Shown one piece after another: positions 8,764 through 16,878 of a DNA stretch of 64,000 bases. The notes beneath the pieces are model-generated. The model saw only the letters and a program-made list of their open reading frames with translations, did not search any database and had not been told where the DNA came from. The stretch covers positions 1-64,000 of the forward strand of contig DASVBS010000022.1 in the NCBI GenBank assembly GCA_036375715.1. Reading direction: 5' to 3'. Positions within the stretch are counted from its first letter, which is position 1; each line of letters opens with the position of its first letter. This DNA comes from Longimicrobiaceae bacterium. GTDB lineage: Bacteria; Gemmatimonadota; Gemmatimonadetes; Longimicrobiales; Longimicrobiaceae. Made by a program: the position numbers and the translations under genes.

Positions 8764-10554
8764 GTGAACCGCTCCCCTCTCGTGCTCCCCGTGCTGGTGT
8801 CGGTGCTATGTAGCCCTGCCGTCGGCTTCTCCCAGGCAGGCGTTGCCTCCCAAGTCGTGCGGGTGAACCAGGTGGGCTACCTGCCGGATGCACCCAAGGT
8901 GGCGGTGGTCTGCGTGCTCGATCCGGCGTCGGCCGTCCACAGCTTCACCGTGGTCGACGAGGCTGGAGAGAGGGTCTTCGGGCCCGAGCGGGTGCGGGCC
9001 GACCGACCCTTCGGTCCCTGCGTGCGGACTTACCGCCTCGAATTCACCCGACTTCGCGGTCCGGGGCGCTTCCGCGTGATCGCGGGCGGGGTCTCATCGC
9101 CGCTCTTCCGCATCGGTCCGGACGTCTATGCCGGCGCGGCCGATACGCTGCTCCACTACATGCGACAGCAGCGATCCGGGTTCAACCCGCTCTTTCGGGT
9201 GCCGGTGCACACGCGCACCGACGCGATCCTCGTCGACCATCCAAGGGAGGGCACCTTCATTCCCGTAGCCGGTGGATGGGCGGACGCCGCTGACTATCTC
9301 CAGTACGTCACCACCAGCGCAAACGCCACCTTCGTGATGTTGATGGCGCAGCGGGATCACGGCGAGGCCTTCGCGGACGCGTATGACGCAAATGGTCTCC
9401 CAGGAGCGAACGGCCTCAGCGATGCGCTGGACGAGGCACGCCACGGCCTGGAGTGGCTGGTGAAGATGTTCCCCGGCGATTCACTGCTGCTCAACCAGCT
9501 CGGCGACGATCGCGACCACGCCTTCCTCGACCTGCCGCCAACCGATTCCTCGGACTACGGATGGGGAAAAGGACGCTTCCGTCCCGTGTATCCGTGCACG
9601 GGGCGCCCACAGGGGATCGTGAGCGCGAAAAACCGCTCGAACGGCTATGCTTCCACCGCGGGGAAGTACGCTTCCGCGATGGCGCTCGGCGCACAGCTCT
9701 TCGCCGAAGAGGACCCGGCCTTCGCGGAGCTGCTCGGCCGCAAGGCCCGCGCGGCCTACGAGCTGGGCCGGAAACATCCTGGCGTGTGCCAGACAGCGCC
9801 GGGTGGTGCGCCGTACTTCTATGAGGAAGACAACTGGGTCGACGATATGGAGCTGGGGGCCGCCCAGCTATATGCCCTGACCCGGGAGGCGAGGTATCTC
9901 CGCGAGGCCCGCGAGTACGCCGCGCAGGAACCAGTCACCCCATGGATGGGTGCGGACACGGCCAACCACTACCAGTGGTATCCCTGGCACAACAACGGGC
10001 ACCACGAGATCTGGCGACTCGGGGACGAGGAGACGCGCCGCGAGATGGCGGAATACTACCGGCGTGGATTGCAAGCGGTGGCGGACCGCGCGGGCAACGG
10101 GTTCCGCGTGGGGATCCCCTTCATCTGGTGCTCGAACAACCTGATGGCGTCATACGCCACCCAGGCGTACCTCTATCGCCGGATGACTGGCGACGAGCGT
10201 TTCCGGGAATACGAGCAGGCCGCCCTCGACTGGCTGTTCGGTACCAACCCCTGGGGCGTATCGATGATCGTCGGCTTTCCCGCCTCGGCGAACAGCCCGC
10301 GCGACCCCCATTCGGTGGTGGCGCGCGAGCTGGGTGTACAGACCCAGCTCGGAGGGATGGTGGATGGACCGGTCTACCGCAGCATCTTCGAGAACCTGCG
10401 CGGCATCACCCTCTTCGAGGAGGATGAGTACGCGCCATTCAATACGAGCTCCGTGGTCTACCACGACGACTTCGGGGACTACTCCACCAACGAACCGATC
10501 ATGGACGGGACCGCAAACTTGACGTATCTGTTGGCGGCGATGGCGGGGGGCTAA
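8764..10554 (+). CDS. Exported glycoside hydrolase family 9 (endoglucanase-like)
   Basis: This is a 596-residue secreted GH9 enzyme that should cleave beta-1,4-glucan or a related glycan by inversion. It starts at a GTG with CGGAG about 10 nt upstream and carries a signal peptide (LVLPVLVSVLCSPAVGFSQA). Residues about 29-115 form the CelD_N immunoglobulin-like domain (VNQVGYLPDAPKVAVV). The catalytic (alpha/alpha)6 barrel follows. The base region is GGWADAADYLQY (about residues 170-181; canonical DAGD reads DAAD). The acid is the Glu in TNEPIMDG near residue 576. The gene is divergent from the ROK/MFS/SIS cluster, suggesting that released sugars feed that cluster. The stop codon overlaps the first unit of a repeat array. 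Confidence 0.88.
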   Translation: MNRSPLVLPVLVSVLCSPAVGFSQAGVASQVVRVNQVGYLPDAPKVAVVCVLDPASAVHSFTVVDEAGERVFGPERVRADRPFGPCVRTYRLEFTRLRGPGRFRVIAGGVSSPLFRIGPDVYAGAADTLLHYMRQQRSGFNPLFRVPVHTRTDAILVDHPREGTFIPVAGGWADAADYLQYVTTSANATFVMLMAQRDHGEAFADAYDANGLPGANGLSDALDEARHGLEWLVKMFPGDSLLLNQLGDDRDHAFLDLPPTDSSDYGWGKGRFRPVYPCTGRPQGIVSAKNRSNGYASTAGKYASAMALGAQLFAEEDPAFAELLGRKARAAYELGRKHPGVCQTAPGGAPYFYEEDNWVDDMELGAAQLYALTREARYLREAREYAAQEPVTPWMGADTANHYQWYPWHNNGHHEIWRLGDEETRREMAEYYRRGLQAVADRAGNGFRVGIPFIWCSNNLMASYATQAYLYRRMTGDERFREYEQAALDWLFGTNPWGVSMIVGFPASANSPRDPHSVVARELGVQTQLGGMVDGPVYRSIFENLRGITLFEEDEYAPFNTSSVVYHDDFGDYSTNEPIMDGTANLTYLLAAMAGG

Positions 10555-10680
10555 TTGCGAATTACGAATTACGAATTACGAGATACACGATTTTGAATTT
10601 TGAATGGGATGTACCTCCCGCAACCTCTGCGGCTTGCCGTTAATTCGTAATTCGTAATTCGTAATTCGTAATTCGTAATT
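10553..10680. repeat. Inverted pair of AATTACG heptamer arrays (locus A)
   Basis: The left array is AATTGCG plus three perfect AATTACG units (10553-10580). The right array is the reverse complement: a variant unit followed by five perfect CGTAATT units (10638-10680). The 57-bp spacer holds two ATTTTGA-like heptamers and a small CCGCA/TGCGG hairpin. The left array begins within the GH9 stop codon and the right array ends 1 nt before the stop codon of the convergent sulfatase gene. Folded as RNA, the two arms would pair over at least 28 bp in several registers. Confidence 0.9.
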
Positions 10681-10681
10681 C

Positions 10682-12583
10682 TCACCCGCTCCCTCTCTTT
10701 ACAAACTCCGTCCTGGTCTCTTCGCTCTCCGCATACCCGTAGCGGATCGCCTTCGCCCGTACGGTCACGCTCTCGTTGATGACGAACGGGCCCGTATACA
10801 GCTTCCAGCGGGCGTTTTCCCCTTCCTCGAGGGTATAGCCGACCGACGAGCCCTGGGTGGGGGCGTAGATCTCCACCACGGTCGATCCGCTGAACTCGAT
10901 CCTCGGGACGCGCTCGATGTTCTGCCAGTTCGGGTCTCCGCGCTCGAGGATGATCGGGGGCGCGGTGGTCGGTTGGACGCCGCCAGGCCACATACGGTCG
11001 ATCATCTCCGCCTCGTTGATCAACCCCTGGTCGTCGATCCGCTCCATCCAGTCCTCTACCGCGGCCCGCATGCGCGCCAGCGTCTCCCGATAGGCCGGGT
11101 CCGAGGCGAGGTTGTGCACCTGGTGCGGGTCGATCTGGGTGTCGTACAGCTCCTCCGCGGGCCGCGAGTTCTGCCACCAGAGGGCGGCGGGTCCGGAGAG
11201 CTTCCCATCCCGATAGAGCCGGTGCAGCTCCTGCATGATCGGGCTGTTGTTGCGATAGGGGACGTGGCCGACGTAGGGCAGCTCCGGTTGAAAGTTGCGG
11301 ATATAGAGGAACCGCTCGTCCCGCGCGGACCTCCTCATGTCGTACTCGATGTCCATCCGGTCGCGCGCGGCGAAGACGTATTCCGGCGCCGGCTCCGCTT
11401 CGGGGCCCAGGAGGATGCGGCCCTGCATGTGGACCGGAACGGTCGCCCCCGCCAGGGAGAGCACAGTAGGCGCGAGGTCGATGAAGCTGACCAGCTCGTC
11501 GTTCACCGTCCCCGGCTCGAAGGGCGGGGACAGGGCTTCGGGCCAGCGAACCATCAGGATCGACCGCAGGCCGGAGTCGTAGAGCGAGCGCTTGCCACGC
11601 GGCAGGCCGTCTCCGTGATCGCTCCAGAAGAACACGATCGTCTCGTCTGCGAGCCCGTCCTCCTCTAGCTGCTGGAGGATCTCGCCGACCCTGCGATCCA
11701 TGGCCGCGATGTTGTCGTACCACTGGGCCAGCGCCTCGCGAATCGCGGGCGTGTCGGGATAGTACGGCGGGACGACGACGTCGGCCGGGTCCGTCACCGG
11801 CCGTCGGCCCTTCAGCGCGTCCGCGAAGATCTGTGACTCGTGCGTCACGGTGATGTTGAACACCGCGAAGAACGGCTGGTCAGGGTCGGGCCGGTTTCGC
11901 CAGTGGGCCTGTGGGCTCACCTCGTCCCAGATGGTGAACGGATTGCCGAACTGGTAATCGGTCTTGACTGCGTTGGTGGTGTAGTAGCCCGCCGCGCGCA
12001 GGTACTCCGGGAAGGCCTTGACGTAGAAGGGCGGCACCGCCAGGTACGGCCCGGGAAGGTCCTCCACGCGGTCCTCCGTCGTGCGCATGTGCTGCGCGCC
12101 GATCGCGTTCTGATACATCCCGGTGATGATCGCCGCGCGGCTCGGCGCGCACACCGGGGCAGTGGTAAACGCGTTGGTGTAGATCATCCCCTCGCTCGCC
12201 AGGCGGTCGAGGTTGGGGGTGCGCGCCACCGGGTCGCCGTACGCGCCGATCCGCGGGCTCAGGTCCTCCGTTGAGATCCACAGGATGTTGGGACGCTTGA
12301 CCTCCTGCGCCTGCGCCGTGAGCGGCGCGTGGAGGAGGGGGGCGGCGAGCAGCGCGAGGAGCCGGAGGCCGCGGCGGCTAGGCAAGGAGACAAGGAGACG
12401 GCTGGACAAGGAGACCAGGAGACAAGGAGACACGGAGATGAAGTGAACGGGTGAACGCGGGTGACAAGGTGACAAGGCGAGCGGCGGCTCACAACCCTTC
12501 TGGCGGAAGCTCGCGGAGCAAGGTCTTCTGCTAGACCGCGAACGCGCTCGCTCTTCCATCGGGCAGGTCTCACTCCAGGGCAT
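10682..12583 (-). CDS. Exported sulfatase with C-terminal hexosaminidase-type beta-sandwich
   Basis: This is a type I sulfatase of 633 residues that would hydrolyse sulfate esters, probably on glycans, outside the cytoplasm. The formylglycine motif CAPSRAAIITG (Cys near residue 145) matches CxPSR, and metal-binding residues are seen in PNILWISTEDLSPR and FFWSDHGDG. The last 90 residues resemble a chitobiase C-terminal (CHB_HEX_C) domain. The start is unsettled. The ATG at 12583 has a good GGAGG six nt upstream but gives about 65 residues before the apparent signal peptide (RLLALLAAPLLHAPLTAQA), and this extension is partly encoded by an octamer repeat. A TTG at 12385 would begin directly at the signal peptide. 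Convergent with GH9. Confidence 0.82.
   Translation of the reverse strand: MPWSETCPMEERARSRSSRRPCSASFRQKGCEPPLALSPCHPRSPVHFISVSPCLLVSLSSRLLVSLPSRRGLRLLALLAAPLLHAPLTAQAQEVKRPNILWISTEDLSPRIGAYGDPVARTPNLDRLASEGMIYTNAFTTAPVCAPSRAAIITGMYQNAIGAQHMRTTEDRVEDLPGPYLAVPPFYVKAFPEYLRAAGYYTTNAVKTDYQFGNPFTIWDEVSPQAHWRNRPDPDQPFFAVFNITVTHESQIFADALKGRRPVTDPADVVVPPYYPDTPAIREALAQWYDNIAAMDRRVGEILQQLEEDGLADETIVFFWSDHGDGLPRGKRSLYDSGLRSILMVRWPEALSPPFEPGTVNDELVSFIDLAPTVLSLAGATVPVHMQGRILLGPEAEPAPEYVFAARDRMDIEYDMRRSARDERFLYIRNFQPELPYVGHVPYRNNSPIMQELHRLYRDGKLSGPAALWWQNSRPAEELYDTQIDPHQVHNLASDPAYRETLARMRAAVEDWMERIDDQGLINEAEMIDRMWPGGVQPTTAPPIILERGDPNWQNIERVPRIEFSGSTVVEIYAPTQGSSVGYTLEEGENARWKLYTGPFVINESVTVRAKAIRYGYAESEETRTEFVKRGSG
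12383..12480. repeat. CAAGGAGA octamer tandem array at the 5' end of the sulfatase gene
   Basis: About eleven mostly 8-bp units run from 12383 to 12480. CAAGGAGA occurs four times exactly, with CCAGGAGA, CACGGAGA, CAAGGTGA and CAAGGCGA as variants and one 10-bp unit. On the minus strand it reads as repeated TCTCCTTG and encodes a Leu/Ser/Val-rich stretch if translation begins at 12583. It is direct-repeat only, with no inverted partner nearby. Confidence 0.85.
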
Positions 12584-12713
12584 CGAGCACCTCCAAGTTC
12601 GGGGTGCTCTAGTTTGCGCTGTGTGTTACCTATGTGTCCGGTTTAAACTGTTACCTATGTGGCCGGTCTGTACCCTCACCGTCCCCGGCCCCCCCACCGT
12701 CCGCCGGCGCCCC

Positions 12714-13595
12714 TCACCGCCCCCCGCTCCCCGCCACCGCAGTCTCAACGGCCTCCCGAACCACCTCCCTCCACCCCTTCGTCGCCCGGCCAATGAGCCG
12801 TCGCAGGTCGCCGCTGTCGGTGTAGAGCTCGCCGCGGGCGAGGGCCCGGTCGGAGTCGGCCAGGGCGCGCGCGGCGGGCTCCGGGAGGCCGAAGCCGACC
12901 AGGGCGCGCACGTACTCCTCCTCGGGGAGGTCGCGGTATTCGACCGTGCGCTTACTGGCCCGGGAGATCTCCTCGGCCAGTTCGGCCATGGTGAAGGCCT
13001 CGTCGCCGCCGAGCTCGTAGACCTTGCCTTCGTGTCCGCTGCCCCGGATCACCGCCGCCGCGGCCGCGGCGTAGTCGCGCCTGGTAGCGGCGCTCACCCG
13101 CCCCTCGCCGGCGCTGCCGAGCAGCACCCCATGCTCGAGCGCGGGAGCCAGGTTCTCCGTGTAGTTCTCGATGTACCAACTATTGCGCAGGAAGGTGTAC
13201 GGGATTCCGGATTCGCGAATCGCCTCCTCCGTCCCGGCGTGCTCGACGGCGAGCTGCATCGTGCTGCGGTCCGCCCGGAGGATGCTCGTGTACGCCAGCA
13301 AGCCGACGCCCGCGGCGCGCGCCGCGTCGATTACGTTGCGATGCTGAGCGAGCCGCTGCCCGACTTCGTTGGCTGAGACCAGGAGCAGGCGGTCCACTCC
13401 CGCCAGCGCGGCGGAGAGCGACTCCGGCTCCGTGTAGTCCGCACGCCGCACCTCGACTCCACGCTCCCGCAGCGACTCGGCCCGATCCGGGGAGCGGGCG
13501 AGGCCGACAATATCGCTCGCGGAAACCCCGCTGGCGAGCAGCTCTTCGACCACCAGGCGACCCAGGTGCCCGGTGACTCCGGTGATAGCGATCAT
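12714..13595 (-). CDS. NmrA/QorB-like NAD(P)-binding oxidoreductase
   Basis: This 293-residue atypical short-chain dehydrogenase resembles the NmrA and QorB (YtfG) quinone oxidoreductases. The Rossmann motif GVTGHLG is at residues 6-12, and LARSP and DYTEPES follow as the usual cofactor-specificity region. The segment PYTFLRNSWYIENY near residue 130 is typical of this family. It would act in the cytoplasm as an NAD(P)H-dependent reductase or redox sensor. A MarR-family gene lies upstream on the same strand, separated by 169 bp containing an imperfect palindrome related to the one at the marR start. Regulation by that protein is likely but unproven. Confidence 0.8.
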   Translation of the reverse strand: MIAITGVTGHLGRLVVEELLASGVSASDIVGLARSPDRAESLRERGVEVRRADYTEPESLSAALAGVDRLLLVSANEVGQRLAQHRNVIDAARAAGVGLLAYTSILRADRSTMQLAVEHAGTEEAIRESGIPYTFLRNSWYIENYTENLAPALEHGVLLGSAGEGRVSAATRRDYAAAAAAVIRGSGHEGKVYELGGDEAFTMAELAEEISRASKRTVEYRDLPEEEYVRALVGFGLPEPAARALADSDRALARGELYTDSGDLRRLIGRATKGWREVVREAVETAVAGSGGR

Positions 13596-13734
13596 CGTCT
13601 CTCCTCTATCTGAGTGATGGTATTCAAGCGGTGGCGTCTACGTGGCGCAGTGTCGGCCAGCTACCTGTGGCCCGGGGTGCCGGGTCGGGTCTGCTCACGC
13701 CTACGGACGCGCAGCGCCTGCGTGGGCTCACTCG

Positions 13735-13748
13735 ATGTGCTAACACAT
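13735..13748. promoter_or_regulatory. Possible second MarR operator upstream of the oxidoreductase gene
   Basis: ATGTGCTAACACAT has perfect 5-bp arms (ATGTG/CACAT) around CTAA. It resembles the TGTGTTGCAACACA palindrome at the marR start, with the centre two bases shorter. It lies about 140 bp upstream of the oxidoreductase start and just after the marR stop. Confidence 0.4.
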
Positions 13749-13764
13749 ACCTGTGAAGAAGCGG

Positions 13765-14232
13765 TCACTGCACCTGTCGCACGCGCCCGAGCAGGTCGAT
13801 CAGCGTGCGCAACTCGCCTCTATCCAGGTGCGCGAACTGGCGACAATGGATCTCCAGGATCAGCTCGTCGAGCTGATCGAGTAGCCGAAGCCCCTCGTCG
13901 GTGATCCGTGTGGTCACGAAGCGGCGGTCCTCGCTGCTTCGCTCGCGCGCGATCCACCCGGCCGCCTCCATGCGGTCGAGCAGGCGGGTCGCGTCGGGCA
14001 CACGCGCGATCATCCGCTCCATCACCTCGCTGCGGCAGAGTCCGGACCCCCCAGCCCCACGCAGGATCCGCAGCACGTTGTACTGGGTGGGGGTGACTCC
14101 GTAGGGCTTCAGCGCCTCGGCCAGCGCATGCTCCAGCACCGCCCAGGTACGGCCGAGGCTGAGATACGCCTCCTGCTCGGGGCTGGCAAAGGGCTTCTTC
14201 TGCTTGATCTCCTCACGAAGTCCGGGATTCAT
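13765..14232 (-). CDS. MarR-family transcriptional regulator
   Basis: This is a 155-residue winged helix-turn-helix repressor of the MarR family. The core is seen as VTPTQYNVLRILRGAGG, then a recognition-helix region ending RLLDRMEAAGWIARERS, and the wing SSEDRRFVTTRITDEG. These proteins bind palindromic operators as dimers and release DNA on binding phenolics or oxidants. The frame is open to an ATG at 14268, but starts at 14241 and 14232 keep the palindrome 14246-14259 outside the gene; I prefer 14232. The palindrome position suggests autorepression, and the downstream NmrA-like gene is a probable second target. Confidence 0.85.
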   Translation of the reverse strand: MNPGLREEIKQKKPFASPEQEAYLSLGRTWAVLEHALAEALKPYGVTPTQYNVLRILRGAGGSGLCRSEVMERMIARVPDATRLLDRMEAAGWIARERSSEDRRFVTTRITDEGLRLLDQLDELILEIHCRQFAHLDRGELRTLIDLLGRVRQVQ

Positions 14233-14245
14233 GGACCCCATGTTA

Positions 14246-14259
14246 TGTGTTGCAACACA
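14246..14259. promoter_or_regulatory. Perfect 14-bp palindrome, probable MarR operator
   Basis: TGTGTTGCAACACA is its own reverse complement and lies 13 bp upstream of the preferred marR start. MarR-family sites commonly are 14-18 bp palindromes with a TTGCAA-like centre next to the regulator gene. Function is inferred. Confidence 0.65.
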
Positions 14260-14323
14260 CGATGTCAAGTGAACAAGCTCGGGCGTAGAGGCCGTCCGGT
14301 TCCCGCCCAGCCTGCCAGCAGCC

Positions 14324-15607
14324 TTACTCCACCGGCTCGAGCCGCACCACGCGCGTGAGGCTGTTGTCGCGGCGCCCGTCCAGGGCGACGTAGATCGTCC
14401 CGTCGGGAGCCTGCCGGATGTCCCGCACTCGCCCGATCCCCCAGAGCAGGGCGGGGCGCTCGAGCCGCTCCACCTGGATGCCGCTTTCCGACTCGGTCAG
14501 CTCCAGACGCGCGATCTGCCGACCGTCCAGCCCGCCGACGAAGAAGTCGCCCCGCCACTCCGGGAAGCGGTCGCCGGTGTATTGCATCAACCCGGACGGA
14601 GCAATGGACGGGGTCCAGAACTGGATCGGCTGCTCCATCCCCTCGCGCTCGCGCGCCTCGTGGATGCGTATGCCACCGTACTGCACGCCGTAGGTGATTA
14701 CCGGCCAGCCATAGTTGCGTCCGGGCTGGACCAGGTTCAGCTCGTCTCCACCCTGCGCACCGTGTTCGGTTGTCCAGACCCGCCCCTGCTGATCGATGAC
14801 GAGCCCCTGCAGGTTCCGATGACCGTAGCTCCAGATCTCCGGGAGAGCGCCCTCCTGGTTCACGAATGGGTTGTCCCGCGGCACGCTGCCGTCGTCCTGC
14901 AGCCGCAGCACCTTGCCCTGGTGCGTATCCAGGCGCTGCGCGGGGTGCTCCTCGCGCGGCCCCCCGAGCGGGTTCGCCGCCCGGTCGCCGACCGTCACAA
15001 AGAGGTGTCCGTCCGGATGAAAAGCCAGGCGCGACCCGTAGTGCGCTCCGCCTTCACTCCAGGCCTCAGCCACGAAGATGTCCTCGAGCTCGCTCAGCTG
15101 CGTTCCATCGAAGCGTGCACGCGCGACCGCCGTCGTCGATCGCTGGCCGTCGGGAGAGGGCTTCGAATAGGTGAAGTAGAGCAGGCGATTGTTGGCAAAG
15201 TCAGGATGGGGGAGTACCTCCAGCAGTCCGCCCTGTCCCTCCGCCCGCACCTCGGGCGTTCCTGGAATGGGGTCGGGGAGCAGCGTGCCGTTCCGGATGA
15301 CCCGCAGCCGCCCGGGTTTCTCGGTCACCAGCACGTCTCCCTCCGGTAGAAATGCGATCGACCACGGCTGGTCGAGGCCCTCGGCCACGGTTACCACGCG
15401 GAAGGTGTGCAGCTCGGAGCGCACCACCAGCGGCTCGTCCAGATTGAGCTGTACGCCGGTCTGCGCCTGAACCTCCGTGAGAGCGGGACCACCAACCCCC
15501 CCTCCAATGACCGTGACTACCGCAAACGCCGCCGCGATCCGCCTGCTCCCCCGTCGGCACCATCCGCTGACAACGCCCGCCATGGGACACGTATGCGACG
15601 TCGACAT
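14324..15607 (-). CDS. Soluble PQQ-dependent sugar dehydrogenase (Asd/YliI type)
   Basis: This is a 427-residue exported aldose sugar dehydrogenase of the soluble GDH/YliI family, which oxidises sugars to lactones with PQQ in the periplasm. The ATG at 15607 has a strong GGGAGGA six to seven nt upstream. Residues 1-50 form a long signal peptide ending near VQAQ. The six-bladed propeller contains family motifs: LDQPWSIAFLPEGDVLVTEK, GGLLEVLPHPDF, GSRLAFHPDGHLFVTVGDR (with the catalytic His region), EIWSYGHRNLQGL, and HGAQGGDELN. It follows the marR gene on the same strand but is transcribed toward it, with only 91 bp between. No pqq biosynthesis genes are in the window. Confidence 0.88.
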   Translation of the reverse strand: MSTSHTCPMAGVVSGWCRRGSRRIAAAFAVVTVIGGGVGGPALTEVQAQTGVQLNLDEPLVVRSELHTFRVVTVAEGLDQPWSIAFLPEGDVLVTEKPGRLRVIRNGTLLPDPIPGTPEVRAEGQGGLLEVLPHPDFANNRLLYFTYSKPSPDGQRSTTAVARARFDGTQLSELEDIFVAEAWSEGGAHYGSRLAFHPDGHLFVTVGDRAANPLGGPREEHPAQRLDTHQGKVLRLQDDGSVPRDNPFVNQEGALPEIWSYGHRNLQGLVIDQQGRVWTTEHGAQGGDELNLVQPGRNYGWPVITYGVQYGGIRIHEAREREGMEQPIQFWTPSIAPSGLMQYTGDRFPEWRGDFFVGGLDGRQIARLELTESESGIQVERLERPALLWGIGRVRDIRQAPDGTIYVALDGRRDNSLTRVVRLEPVE

Positions 15608-15676
15608 CGTTCCTCCCGAATGTGCGCTCGTGAGCTCAGGTGAGTCGGAATGTGCGGTCGCGAGATTCAGGTCATC

Positions 15677-16708
15677 TCAGGTAAGGACTTCGCGGCAGAA
15701 CTCGACGCACTTCTTGACCTCCTCGATCGCGTTCGAGCCGGCGGGAATCTCGTACTCCAGCTCGATGTCGCAGTTGATCGGGTAACCCGCGCGCTGCACC
15801 AGACGGAGGACATCCGCGATCGGGGTGCTCCCCTGACCCCAGGGCAGGTTGTCACCACTCTGCCCCGGCGCCGGAGGCGCCGCCTTGTCCTTCATGTGCA
15901 TGCTGGTAATGCGGTCGTGGAGTCGCTCGATCTCCGGGAGCGGAGAACGTCCAGTGAAGCCGTAGTAGTGTCCGAAGTCGAGGTTCAGGCTCACTCCCGG
16001 TGAGATCGCCAGGAAGTGGTCGAAGCCGGGGAAGTCGGGATCGCTCGGCTGGCCGTGGTTGTGCATGGCGGCGGTCAGGCCGTGGCGCGCGGCCACCGGC
16101 CCCTGTACCCGGCATGCCTCCTCCCCGATCTCGTTCGTCACGCCGCGCGCCCCCAGCGCAGCCGCCGCGCGGTAGGCGAACTCGGCAGCGTGCGGATCGC
16201 TTCCGGGGGCGAACTTCGCCAGGTGGATGGTGACTCCCGCGTCGTTGTACATCCTGCGGAGGGCCGCGAGCTTCTCCATTGGAGGCGAGGCGTACCATCG
16301 CCGCAGCTCCTCCTCGTGGGCTTCACGGGCTCGCAACGCGGCTTCCCGCTCGTCCGGATCCGACATGCGCTCGATCGCGCGCTGCGGCGGAGCATCGGTG
16401 GTAGGTGCGCCGAGATATTCCAGAATGGGATCCCCCATGAGCTCGGTGGAGCTGATCCCGCATTCCACCAGGTAGCCGAGAAGCTGCTCCGCACTGCTGG
16501 GAAGAGAGCGGAAGCTGTAGGTAATCGCGCCGATCTGGACGCCCCCGAACTTCGAATCGGGACCCGATCCCCAGAGGAACGCCGAGCCTCGCGGTGCGCG
16601 GGAGATCGCCGTCGGCCCAGCGACCGCTCCGGCGGCCATGGTACCGAGGAACTCGCGGCGGGAAACGGATTGGGTGGAGGCGCTGTCGGGGTGGTCGTGC
16701 TGGCTCAT
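15677..16708 (-). CDS. Tat-exported xylose-isomerase-like TIM-barrel protein
   Basis: This 343-residue sugar phosphate isomerase/epimerase-fold protein carries an N-terminal twin-arginine signal (SRREFLGTMAAGAVAG). I chose the ATG at 16708 because AGGAG lies about 9 nt upstream; the much longer upstream reading is low-complexity. The AP endonuclease-2 type TIM barrel shows metal-ligand regions in TAAMHNHGQPSDP, SLNLDFGHYYGF, MHMKDKA and CDIELEYEIP. Export of such proteins by Tat is common in phyla rich in glycan-degrading enzymes, where related proteins act as 3-keto-sugar or inositol-type epimerases or hydratases. The substrate here is unknown. It precedes the PQQ sugar dehydrogenase by 69 nt and may be co-transcribed, which would fit oxidised-sugar metabolism. 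Confidence 0.82.
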   Translation of the reverse strand: MSQHDHPDSASTQSVSRREFLGTMAAGAVAGPTAISRAPRGSAFLWGSGPDSKFGGVQIGAITYSFRSLPSSAEQLLGYLVECGISSTELMGDPILEYLGAPTTDAPPQRAIERMSDPDEREAALRAREAHEEELRRWYASPPMEKLAALRRMYNDAGVTIHLAKFAPGSDPHAAEFAYRAAAALGARGVTNEIGEEACRVQGPVAARHGLTAAMHNHGQPSDPDFPGFDHFLAISPGVSLNLDFGHYYGFTGRSPLPEIERLHDRITSMHMKDKAAPPAPGQSGDNLPWGQGSTPIADVLRLVQRAGYPINCDIELEYEIPAGSNAIEEVKKCVEFCREVLT

Positions 16709-16878
16709 CGTCGGGCTCCTGCCGGGTAGGACGGGGGAGGGTGCAGGACCGAAATCGGTGTAGTGCCACGCTAACGCGCCTCGGGTGGGGCGGCAAGAAG
16801 GTTGCGGCCCGCGTCCGGCGCGCCCGTGCGCGTTATCCCACATCGACATTCCACATCCACCACGAGCAGACCCACACG

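Noticed and set aside
10553..10680. Short peptides rich in ITNYEL repeats read from the arrays
   Set aside because: These arise from translating AATTACG or its complement. They have no start context or conserved length and are intergenic.
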